A DNA stretch of 9,340 nt from Candidatus Latescibacterota bacterium (GTDB lineage Bacteria; Krumholzibacteriota; Krumholzibacteriia; Krumholzibacteriales; WJIX01), in the NCBI GenBank assembly GCA_030643145.1, contig DAOWMJ010000071.1:1-9340 (forward strand), written 5' to 3'. Each line of letters opens with the position of its first letter. Position 1 is the first letter of the stretch. The position numbers and the translations under genes are program-made. The notes below the pieces were generated by a model. It worked only from the letters and a program-made list of their open reading frames with translations. It was not told the origin of the DNA and did no database searches. Below are positions 1-6,104 of the stretch, one piece after another.

Positions 1-686
1 GGGCTGTTGAAAGGGGATATGAACCCGGAAGGTTCAGTTTCAATAGGTCTGAAGGACGATGTCCCCGCTGCAGGGGGATGGGATACAGAAGAGTTGAGAT
101 GCATTTTATGGCCGATATCTTTGTGCCATGCGAGGAGTGTGAAGGAAAACGGTACAACAAAGATACGCTGGATGTTATGTATAAGGGAAAAGATATCAGT
201 GAGGTTCTGGAACTGACAGTTGATGAGGCGATAATGTTTTTTGACAAGACCCCGAAGCTTGGTGAAAAACTTTGGATATTATCTGAAGTAGGGTTGGGCT
301 ATTTGAGGTTGGGACAGCCTTCAAATACACTCTCCGGGGGGGAGTCCCAGAGAATCAAAATTGCCAGGGAACTTTCAGAAGCGAATGATCAGAAGAACGT
401 ATATATTATGGATGAACCCACAACTGGGCTGCATATGAGTGATATTGAAAATCTTTTAAAGATCTTTGACCGTCTGGTTGACTTGGGGCACACCCTTGTT
501 GTAATAGAACATAACATGGATGTGATCAGATGGGCAGATTGGGTGATTGATCTTGGTCCGAGTGGGGGTGAAGAAGGAGGTTGGGTTGTGGCAAGTGGAT
601 TGCCGGAGGATATAATGCGAGCCGGCAAATCAGAGACTGGTAAATATTTAAGAAAGTATCTTAAGAAAACAGGAAAGGGGAATTAA
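1..686 (+). CDS. uvrA: UvrABC excinuclease subunit A, C-terminal part (5' truncated)
   Basis: This is the last 227 codons of UvrA, the ATPase that finds bulky DNA lesions and loads UvrB in nucleotide excision repair. The reading frame is open from base 3, so the gene begins before the window. Visible in order: the second zinc finger with spacing C-x2-C-x19-C-x2-C, enclosing GYRRVEMHFMADIFVPC; the ABC signature LSGGESQRIKIA; the Walker B stretch VYIMDEPTTGLH; and the H-loop VIEHNMDVI followed by ADWVIDLGPSGGE. All of these match the C-terminal ATPase half of a family of about 940 residues. The tail after the last motif is short and ordinary. The stop codon directly abuts the galE start, so the two are probably co-transcribed, although no functional link is known. 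The signature codons contain a run of seven G (336-342). UvrA-like paralogues exist, but the zinc finger and motifs look canonical. Confidence 0.96.
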   Translation, partial: AVERGYEPGRFSFNRSEGRCPRCRGMGYRRVEMHFMADIFVPCEECEGKRYNKDTLDVMYKGKDISEVLELTVDEAIMFFDKTPKLGEKLWILSEVGLGYLRLGQPSNTLSGGESQRIKIARELSEANDQKNVYIMDEPTTGLHMSDIENLLKIFDRLVDLGHTLVVIEHNMDVIRWADWVIDLGPSGGEEGGWVVASGLPEDIMRAGKSETGKYLRKYLKKTGKGN

Positions 687-1664
687 ATGAGAATTTTAGT
701 GACAGGGGGAGCGGGATATATTGGAAGTGTGGTAACAGAATATCTGCTGGACAGGGGGTACCGGGTGATAGTTGTAGACGATCTGTCTACAGGACATAGA
801 GACGCGGTAGACAAAAGGGCGGAATTTGTTAAACAGAATCTGCTTGACGCTGAACCTCTAAGGGAGATTCTGGCAAACGATATTGATGCTGTCTGCCATT
901 TTGCCGCCTTTTCTCGCGTTGGTGAATCGATGACAAATCCTGTCAAGTATTACAGAAACAATGTGGGTGGAGCTCTAGCTTTGCTTGACTCAATGAAGAG
1001 AACGGGAGTCCGTTTTTTCCTTTTTTCATCCACGGCTGCTGTCTATGGTGAACCTGAGGAAATACCTATAACGGAGGACTCTCGGCTCAATCCCGTAAAC
1101 CCATACGGTAACACGAAATATGCCATCGAGAGGCTTCTTGAGGATTGTTCTTCCGCGTGGGGGCTGAAATCCCTTTCCTTGCGATATTTTAATGCCGCGG
1201 GAGCAAGTGAACTTCACGGGGAGGATCACAGGCCGGAATCTCACCTGATTCCTCTGGTATTGGATGCTGTAGAGGGGAAAAGGGATGAACTGGTAGTCTT
1301 TGGGGATGATTACCCGACAGAGGATGGAACATGTATTCGGGATTATATTCATGTAAGGGATCTTGCGACCGCGCATATTCTCGGATTGGAAAAGCTTGCT
1401 GATGGATACTCGGGGGCATTGAATCTTGGGAGTGGCAGGGGATTTTCAGTTCTCGAAATAATTGAGGCTGTGTCAAGAGTAACGGGGGAAAAAGTACCTT
1501 ACACGGTTGGAAAGAGGCGCACCGGGGATCCGGTTTCTCTTGTTGCGTCGTCGGAAAAAGCCGCATCGGTTCTTGGTTGGAAGAGAGCATTTCCTGAAAT
1601 TGAGAAGATTATTGAAGACGCCTATAGCTGGCGGATGAGGTTCCCAAAGGGGTATCGGGAGTAG
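687..1664 (+). CDS. galE: UDP-glucose 4-epimerase
   Basis: The predicted 325-residue protein is a short-chain (extended SDR) epimerase that interconverts UDP-glucose and UDP-galactose with tightly bound NAD+. It would supply UDP-galactose for surface polysaccharide or run the Leloir pathway. The N-terminus has the NAD-binding glycine motif TGGAGYIGS (G7, G10, G13), followed by DDLSTGH. The catalytic YxxxK is Y140-GNT-K144, and T116 in FSSTAAVYG occupies the position of the catalytic Ser/Thr (Ser in E. coli GalE). LRYFNAAGA and the C-terminal GTCIRDYIHVRDLA are characteristic of GalE rather than of dehydratases. The length is close to the family norm of 325-340. The ATG at 687 immediately follows the uvrA TAA, with a GGAAAGGGG ribosome site at 672-680. 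No other sugar genes flank it, so the exact substrate (UDP-Glc versus UDP-GlcNAc) cannot be settled from context. Confidence 0.93.
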   Translation: MRILVTGGAGYIGSVVTEYLLDRGYRVIVVDDLSTGHRDAVDKRAEFVKQNLLDAEPLREILANDIDAVCHFAAFSRVGESMTNPVKYYRNNVGGALALLDSMKRTGVRFFLFSSTAAVYGEPEEIPITEDSRLNPVNPYGNTKYAIERLLEDCSSAWGLKSLSLRYFNAAGASELHGEDHRPESHLIPLVLDAVEGKRDELVVFGDDYPTEDGTCIRDYIHVRDLATAHILGLEKLADGYSGALNLGSGRGFSVLEIIEAVSRVTGEKVPYTVGKRRTGDPVSLVASSEKAASVLGWKRAFPEIEKIIEDAYSWRMRFPKGYRE

Positions 1665-1694
1665 GCTTCTCTTTTATCACTAGTCTTCAGTCAG

Positions 1695-1746
1695 CTGGAA
1701 AATATTTTACCACTAACTGGAAAAGATTTCAGCTTCTATATTTTAC
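1695..1746 (+). repeat. Interleaved short direct repeats in the galE-kinase spacer
   Basis: In the AT-rich spacer after galE the octamer CTGGAAAA occurs at 1695-1702 and 1717-1724, 22 nt apart (about two helical turns). The octamer TATTTTAC occurs at 1703-1710 and 1739-1746. Spaced direct repeats upstream of a regulatory gene can be operator half-sites, but in AT-rich DNA they may be chance. No intrinsic terminator with a T-tract was seen after galE. Confidence 0.3.
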
Positions 1747-1793
1747 AGATTAAACAACGCCTCTTTTGTAATTATGGCCGATCGCGTGACTTG

Positions 1794-1802
1794 TGTTATA
1801 TT
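1794..1802 (+). promoter_or_regulatory. Candidate extended -10 promoter for the signalling cluster
   Basis: TGTTATATT fits an extended -10 element (TG-N-TATAAT-like, 5 of 6 core bases). No good -35 box lies 16-18 nt upstream, which is tolerable for extended -10 promoters. Transcription would begin near 1808-1810, leaving a leader of about 130 nt before the preferred kinase start. It is the best match seen in the 274-nt spacer, but it is only a sequence match. Confidence 0.35.
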
Positions 1803-1927
1803 AACTAGATACAAGGTAATTATTGTCCATTGTCATCCCTTATAACAACGGTTGAATGGCTTTGTAAATGGCACGCATATTGCGCTGGGTAAATTGTGTA
1901 TTATTCGTCTTTTAACTCGATTTATTC

Positions 1928-1932
1928 AGGAA
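1928..1932 (+). promoter_or_regulatory. Ribosome binding site deciding the histidine kinase start
   Basis: AGGAA lies 6 nt before the ATG at 1939. The frame is open further upstream to a TTG at 1852, but that codon has no comparable site. The 29 extra residues it would add show no domain features. This favours the 1939 start. Confidence 0.6.
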
Positions 1933-1938
1933 TCTAAT

Positions 1939-4404
1939 ATGAAGCCCGAAGAATATATTCATATTCTCAAGAAGGTCAGAAGGCTATCTCCAAAAACGAT
2001 ACGTTCCCTTCTATCTATTCTTGATTCAGCTTTTAAGGATTTTTATCAGGGTACTTATGCCTGTGCTATTGATATCCCCTTAAAAAAAGTGATTTACCTT
2101 TCAAATTCAGTACCAGGAGTAGAGAGTAAAAAAATTCTTCAAAAGCTTCTATTATTAAAGAAGAATCTTTATAAATTAGTAATTGTCAATATGGAGAGTT
2201 CTAGTAACACGCAAACAGATTCATTGTCAGTAGTAAAAATACCCCTTTATCATGAAGCTGATCGTTTCGGTTACTTTTCAATATTGATAAGCAGTGTGGA
2301 GGCAAAGGGATTCAGTGATCCGGAAATTAATACTCTTTCCGAGATATTATCGATATTAATTTTACCATTCATATCAACTAAGTCTCAAAGCACGGTTGAA
2401 AGTGAAAGTGAATTATTGAAAGAGCAGCTTTTAGAGGGGTTGGAAGACAGCGGTCTTATGCGGGCGACATTGCTAAGAATGATCGATCTTTCAGGCGCTG
2501 AATATTGCGCTTTTTTTTCGGGCGGCCGATACAGCAATATGCATATAATGCTGGAAGGAAGAGAACTCAGTTCACAGGTATCCACTATTACGAAGAAAAT
2601 GATAAATGCCTATGATGAGTTTACCGACCACAGTTGTCATTCATCAGAGTATTCAGAGAAGATATACTACCGTGCCAGTAAAAGAAATATTAAGTATCTT
2701 GTGGGAAGCACTTCTATTGAGAGTTATTTCATCGTTCGTGTAATCAGTGATTCGGTGGTGAGGGGAGTGGCTTTTTTTGGAAGCTACAGGAAGGATGCTT
2801 TTAGAGAAAGCGAAATATCAATCTTTAGCGATTTTGATGGGGGGGGGAAAGGGGCTGAGCCGATTATCTATAGAGTAAGCGGCGAAACCGAAAATTTGGT
2901 AAAGTTTGCTGAATCTATTCCCTTTGGAGTAGCATTGGTTTCCGAAAATGGTAAAATATTCTCTGAAAATTCGAATTTCCGAAAGATTTTAAATGCCGGC
3001 AATACCGATTATAGATCTGTGGAAGAGCTCAGCAGAATAACCGGATATAATTTCCAGAATCTATATGATGAATTCAGGATTTTCAAAAAGGAAATCAGTG
3101 ATCGTAAAATAGTATCAACAAAATCCTTTAATAATATTATAAAAATTAACTGGATATCCGCGAAAACTGTTTCAAGAGAGTTCAATTCCATTCTAATGCT
3201 CGATTATGTGAAGGAAGATGATATTTTTGATGATAAGATGCTAGCGGTTGTCGCTCATGAAATTAGAACTCCCATTTCAGCGCTTAAAAACTCTCTTGAA
3301 ATACTTAGTCAGGAAAAATCTTTATCAGGGATTAACCGATCGAATAAGGGATATAGGGTTTCGGATAAGAAGTTCTTTGAGACAGCTATCCATACAATTG
3401 ACAGATTGAATCTTCTCGTTGATGGGTTAATTGATATCTCCTCAGATGGTATGATGGGCAATTTGCTTAATGTTAAAAAAACGGACGCTCGTTCCTTTAT
3501 TGAATCTGCTTCGCATATTTTTTTAAAGTCCGCAGAAAAGAAGGGAATAAATTTCAGTATAAGTAATGACGAAAATCTTTCCGAGATTGAAGTGGATTTG
3601 CACAAGATGGAACAGATTGTCCAGAATTTGCTGTCAAACAGTTTGAAGAATGTTCCTGCGGGAGGGAGAATTACACTCTCTGTTTCTTCCGCCCGGCTTC
3701 CTTTGGACACACTCTTTTCTGCTATCCCGTGGGACCGCCTTTTCGATCCGAAAGTAATTGATATCAGTGTAGAGGATTCCGGAAACCGATTTCCAGCGGG
3801 CATAATTAAAAATACAAATGACTTACAGGAAGAGTATTTAGCATCCAATAAACCTAAATCTGGGTTGGGATTGTATATTGCCGGAAATTTAGCCAGATTA
3901 CACGGGGGGCTGCTGAGGATTGAAAATAATGATAATAAGGGATCGACTTGCCATATATATCTGCCCGCTGACTGGAGAACTCGTAAGGTTATGAAAACAA
4001 TCTTCACTATTGATGATAAAATAAAAGAGATGGTTAAGAAAGGAGCTGTCCCGGTTTTTTATCTCGTGTCCAAAAGGAGTGAAAAATGCTGGATTGACAT
4101 TGTAGATAAATGGAATACACAACCTGTCGTAGATCCTCTTTCCGGGGAACTTTTGGATACCGGAGTGTATTTCTGGCCCTTATGGGAAAAATTAGCGTTT
4201 GTGCTTGCAATGGACAGAGAATATTTGTCAGATCCGGAAGGATTACTTTCATCCGGGAAAAAGGGGTTGAGATTAGTGAATGATAATTGGGATGAGCAGG
4301 TGAACATTGGATGGGGCGTGAGTTTTAGAGACGGCGGAAACACTAAAGAGTTGGTAATAAGCGCTATGGAAAAACTGCAAACCAAAGAAAGAGTGCCGGT
4401 TTAG
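1939..4404 (+). CDS. Soluble sensor histidine kinase (GAF-like, PAS-like, HisKA, HATPase) with a C-terminal extension
   Basis: This is an 821-residue two-component sensor kinase that would autophosphorylate on histidine and pass the phosphate to a receiver. Residues about 20-150 and 155-300 look like two divergent GAF-type sensory domains. Residues about 320-430 look PAS-like (AESIPFGVALVSENGKIF). The HisKA dimerisation domain has H440 in VVAHEIRTPISALKNSLEIL. The ATPase domain has an N-box with N563 and N567 (QNLLSNSLKN), a G1 box VEDSG (D613, G615) and a G2 box SGLGLYIAGNLARLHGG (642-657), ending near residue 679. About 140 further residues follow, which is unusual. Their end (IGWGVSFRDGGNTKELVISA) faintly resembles the end of a GGDEF fold, without the GGDEF motif. 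No transmembrane segment or signal peptide is seen, so the protein is probably cytosolic. The ATG at 1939 is chosen because of AGGAA 6 nt upstream; TTG 1852 is the alternative (850 residues). Only 13 nt separate it from the receiver gene, its likely phosphotransfer partner. The signal sensed is unknown. A nine-G run (2839-2847) lies in the linker before the PAS-like region. Confidence 0.88.
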   Translation: MKPEEYIHILKKVRRLSPKTIRSLLSILDSAFKDFYQGTYACAIDIPLKKVIYLSNSVPGVESKKILQKLLLLKKNLYKLVIVNMESSSNTQTDSLSVVKIPLYHEADRFGYFSILISSVEAKGFSDPEINTLSEILSILILPFISTKSQSTVESESELLKEQLLEGLEDSGLMRATLLRMIDLSGAEYCAFFSGGRYSNMHIMLEGRELSSQVSTITKKMINAYDEFTDHSCHSSEYSEKIYYRASKRNIKYLVGSTSIESYFIVRVISDSVVRGVAFFGSYRKDAFRESEISIFSDFDGGGKGAEPIIYRVSGETENLVKFAESIPFGVALVSENGKIFSENSNFRKILNAGNTDYRSVEELSRITGYNFQNLYDEFRIFKKEISDRKIVSTKSFNNIIKINWISAKTVSREFNSILMLDYVKEDDIFDDKMLAVVAHEIRTPISALKNSLEILSQEKSLSGINRSNKGYRVSDKKFFETAIHTIDRLNLLVDGLIDISSDGMMGNLLNVKKTDARSFIESASHIFLKSAEKKGINFSISNDENLSEIEVDLHKMEQIVQNLLSNSLKNVPAGGRITLSVSSARLPLDTLFSAIPWDRLFDPKVIDISVEDSGNRFPAGIIKNTNDLQEEYLASNKPKSGLGLYIAGNLARLHGGLLRIENNDNKGSTCHIYLPADWRTRKVMKTIFTIDDKIKEMVKKGAVPVFYLVSKRSEKCWIDIVDKWNTQPVVDPLSGELLDTGVYFWPLWEKLAFVLAMDREYLSDPEGLLSSGKKGLRLVNDNWDEQVNIGWGVSFRDGGNTKELVISAMEKLQTKERVPV

Positions 4405-4417
4405 AAAAGGAGCGTAT

Positions 4418-4831
4418 ATGAAAGGACGTAAAATTTTAATTGTAGAGGATGACGAAGATATTGTTGAAACTTTAAAGTACAGTCTGGAACTGAGAGGTTT
4501 TGAAGTTGATGTTGTCTATGATGGACTGCACGCTTTAAGAAAAGCCAGAAAGGATCATTTTGATCTTATGCTTCTGGATATTATGTTGCCCGGTAAAAAT
4601 GGATATGAGGTCTCCAGAGTACTCAGGGATGAAATGGATGAAGGAAAGATTAAACCTTTCAAGATTCTTGTTCTCACGGCAAGAAGGGTTAATAGCGCGG
4701 AAAGGGAGGATTTTCTCGCGACCTGGTCAAAAGCGGATGAATATATGTATAAGCCTTTTGAACTTGAAGATCTCATAGAGAGAATAAATTTTCATCTTGG
4801 GGAAAAAGAATCACGGTTATCCAAGGTATAA
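4418..4831 (+). CDS. Stand-alone response regulator receiver (CheY/Spo0F-like)
   Basis: The 137-residue protein is a single REC domain with nothing attached. All active-site residues are present: the acidic pair D11/D12 in VEDDEDI, the phospho-acceptor D54 in LLDIMLPGKNG, T87 in VLTAR and K112 in YKPF. After the final helix (LEDLIERINFHLGEKE) it ends within a few residues, so there is no DNA-binding, GGDEF or other output domain. It should therefore act through protein contacts, or as a phosphorelay intermediate. The start has a strong AAGGAG site (4407-4412) 5 nt before the ATG, and the gene follows the histidine kinase by 13 nt, pointing to co-transcription and a cognate pair. The linker from T87 to K112 (REDFLATWSKADEYMYKPF) is a little longer than the usual GADDYITKPF form. 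Confidence 0.93.
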   Translation: MKGRKILIVEDDEDIVETLKYSLELRGFEVDVVYDGLHALRKARKDHFDLMLLDIMLPGKNGYEVSRVLRDEMDEGKIKPFKILVLTARRVNSAEREDFLATWSKADEYMYKPFELEDLIERINFHLGEKESRLSKV

Positions 4832-4874
4832 CAGTTCTGTTAAGGGTGATTCGGGGACAATTTCGGTGGACACA

Positions 4875-5555
4875 ATGATAAATAACATAAAGAACCTTGA
4901 TTACATGGCAAGCGTATTCGAGAGTTCCCCTGTAGCGATGATATGTCTAAGCGGGAATCTAAGGGTGACGATGATTAACCCAACCGCGAATGAACTGACC
5001 GGTTATTCCGGGGATTATCTATTGGGACGAAGAATTAGTGTTATAATGAGACAGGATCGCGTTAAAAAAATTATAAGTACTATCAGAAAGAAGGGAATAA
5101 TTTCACTTAATGGATATCCGACAAGGTTTGAAAATAGTTATGGAGAGGAAGTACCGATCAGGCTGAGAATTTCTTCCATGCGCGATGAATATGGCAGGAT
5201 TGGGGGTTTTTTGTTGACCGCGGTGGATATGAGAGAGATAAAAGCCCTGCAGGTAAAACTTCTGGAAGCGGAAAGGCTTGCCGCTATAACTGAAACCGCG
5301 ATCAGCGTTAATCATGAAATCAATAATCCTCTTTGTTCAATACTGGGGAACACTCAATTAATGCTGATAGAGAATGACGACAGTGATCCGGTAATGTTAA
5401 AAAGACTTCAAAGTATAGAGAAACAAATCCATAGAATTCAGGGAATAACGGATAAGCTTGGGAGAATTGCGAAGCCGGTTTTAAAAGAATATATTAACGG
5501 AAAGAAGATGCTTGATGTTGAGGCATCCACTGCTTCAGAAAAAACTTTTTCATAA
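4875..5555 (+). CDS. PAS-HisKA (DHp) protein lacking the histidine kinase ATPase domain
   Basis: The 226-residue protein has a PAS domain at about residues 7-120 (FESSPVAMICLSGNLRVTMI, then ANELTGYSGDYLLGR). A short coiled linker follows (about 120-140, EIKALQVKLLEAERLAAI), then a HisKA/DHp helical hairpin with H147 in VNHEINNPLCSILGN and a second helix ending near residue 205. In ordinary PAS kinases this NHEINNPL type of HisKA is followed by about 110 residues of HATPase. Here only about 20 residues remain before the TAA, and the downstream DNA is a tRNA promoter, so no ATPase is encoded nearby in any frame. It cannot make phosphohistidine alone. It may be a phosphotransfer or scaffold partner of the upstream kinase and receiver, or a decayed kinase. 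Start choice: ATG 4875 has GGTGG 5 nt upstream; GTG 4866 and TTG 4797 (overlapping the receiver gene) are alternatives. Confidence 0.78.
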   Translation: MINNIKNLDYMASVFESSPVAMICLSGNLRVTMINPTANELTGYSGDYLLGRRISVIMRQDRVKKIISTIRKKGIISLNGYPTRFENSYGEEVPIRLRISSMRDEYGRIGGFLLTAVDMREIKALQVKLLEAERLAAITETAISVNHEINNPLCSILGNTQLMLIENDDSDPVMLKRLQSIEKQIHRIQGITDKLGRIAKPVLKEYINGKKMLDVEASTASEKTFS

Positions 5556-5572
5556 TGACTTTTAAGAAAGTG

Positions 5573-5600
5573 TTGACAATCGTTAAAAAATATTTAAGAT
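5573..5600 (+). promoter_or_regulatory. Sigma-70-type promoter of the tRNA-Phe gene
   Basis: A perfect -35 box TTGACA (5573-5578) is followed after 16 nt by TAAGAT (5595-5600), a 4 of 6 match to the -10 consensus. Initiation would fall near 5607, just before the mature tRNA 5' end at 5611. The promoter begins 17 nt after the stop of the preceding gene, so the tRNA has its own transcription start. Confidence 0.7.
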
Positions 5601-5610
5601 TTCCTCACGA

Positions 5611-5686
5611 GGGAAGGTAGCTCAGTCGGTAGAGCAACGGATTGAAAATCCGTGTGTCGGCGGTTCGATTCCGCCCCTTCCCACCA
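5611..5686 (+). tRNA. tRNA-Phe (anticodon GAA)
   Basis: The 76-nt gene folds into a complete cloverleaf. The acceptor stem pairs GGGAAGG (5611-5617) with CCTTCCC (5676-5682). The D stem pairs GCTC with GAGC. The anticodon stem pairs ACGGA with TCCGT around the loop TTGAAAA, placing anticodon GAA at 5644-5646. The variable loop GTGTC has five bases, and the T arm pairs GGCGG with CCGCC around TTCGATT. The discriminator is A (5683), and CCA is encoded in the DNA at 5684-5686. It decodes UUC/UUU as phenylalanine. All stems are perfectly paired, so it should be functional. Confidence 0.98.
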
Positions 5687-5717
5687 TTTTTCTCCATCAG
5701 CAAATATTTTACTCCTC

Positions 5718-5735
5718 TTGCGGGTTTTGCCGCAA
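5718..5735 (+). repeat. Short inverted repeat downstream of tRNA-Phe
   Basis: TTGCGG (5718-5723) and CCGCAA (5730-5735) form a perfect 6-bp stem with a 6-nt loop. No T-tract follows on either strand, so it does not meet the form of an intrinsic terminator. It may still help end or process the tRNA transcript. The rest of the 190-nt spacer (5687-5876) holds only a candidate promoter and no convincing gene. Confidence 0.35.
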
Positions 5736-5813
5736 ACAATGTTAAAACAGGCTTCAATAATGGGTTTGCTGATTTTCACCGATCTATTGCAGAGCAGGGT
5801 TGGCGAATTTCTG

Positions 5814-5843
5814 TTGACAGTGAGGAAATCCCTGACTTATTCT
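5814..5843 (+). promoter_or_regulatory. Candidate sigma-70 promoter for the carboxyltransferase operon
   Basis: A perfect -35 TTGACA (5814-5819) is followed after 18 nt by TATTCT (5838-5843), which keeps the key T, A and final T of the -10 box. Initiation near 5850 would give a leader of about 27 nt before the small gene at 5877, enough to include its ribosome site. Confidence 0.5.
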
Positions 5844-5876
5844 CATTAAAAGAGTTTGTTTGATAAAGGATGAAAA

Positions 5877-6077
5877 ATGGTCGATAAATTGAAAGTTGCT
5901 GTAATTTCCGCGGTACGGGCATATATGGAGACTGAAGAGAAATCCGGGGAAAGATCTGCCGACCAGGTGTTGAATGGTTGGAAGATGGGAGGACGTCGTG
6001 AAATAATGGGACGGTTCAATCTTCCCCGAAGAGGAAATTCTTCCAGAGTACGTTTAAGAGGATATTCTTTCCTTTAA
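5877..6077 (+). CDS. Small protein encoded immediately upstream of the carboxyltransferase subunit
   Basis: The 66-residue basic protein has no domain I can name with certainty. Residues 1-21 (KLKVAVISAVRAYMETEE) look like one amphipathic helix. A short polar linker follows, then WKMGGRREIMGRFNLPRR, rich in arginine and with a single tryptophan. From memory, short proteins of this plan (N-terminal helix, variable linker, W-x-GR-x-E-x-M-type end) accompany biotin-dependent carboxyltransferase or decarboxylase genes, but I cannot verify that here. The actinobacterial acyl-CoA carboxylase epsilon subunits have a loosely similar layout. It has no transmembrane segment, so it is not a standard OadG gamma subunit. 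The start is supported by AAAGGA (5865-5870) 6 nt before the ATG. The next gene begins 27 nt downstream, so both are likely on one mRNA. A role as an assembly or stabilising subunit of the carboxylase is inference. Confidence 0.7.
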   Translation: MVDKLKVAVISAVRAYMETEEKSGERSADQVLNGWKMGGRREIMGRFNLPRRGNSSRVRLRGYSFL

Positions 6078-6104
6078 AATGTATTACGTTGGAGTTTATT
6101 GTTA

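Noticed and set aside
7..216. 69-codon open frame near the window start
   Set aside because: It lies wholly inside the uvrA coding region in another frame; the uvrA frame carries the zinc-finger and ATPase motifs.
2839..2847. Frameshift or sequencing error at the nine-G run
   Set aside because: The reading frame has coherent GAF-like sequence before and PAS/HisKA sequence after the run, so the tract length given is in frame.
3309..4007. 232-codon minus-strand open frame
   Set aside because: It is antisense to the HisKA/ATPase region of the kinase, has no recognisable domain, and arises from codon bias on the coding strand.
5718..5735. Intrinsic terminator for the tRNA gene
   Set aside because: The 6-bp stem is real, but no T-tract follows on either strand, so it is listed only as an inverted repeat.
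5594..5779. Minus-strand open frame of 61 codons antisense to the tRNA
   Set aside because: Its translation contains GAESNRRHTDFQSVALPTELP, a well-known false protein produced by translating the opposite strand of tRNA-Phe genes.
5642..5863. Plus-strand open frames starting inside the tRNA and running through the spacer (73 and 65 codons)
   Set aside because: Both begin within the tRNA anticodon or T-arm region, lack a ribosome site, match no family I know, and overlap the promoter of the next gene.
5611..5876. Integration site of a mobile element at the tRNA 3' end
   Set aside because: No integrase gene is present, and no repeat of the tRNA 3' end was seen elsewhere in the window.
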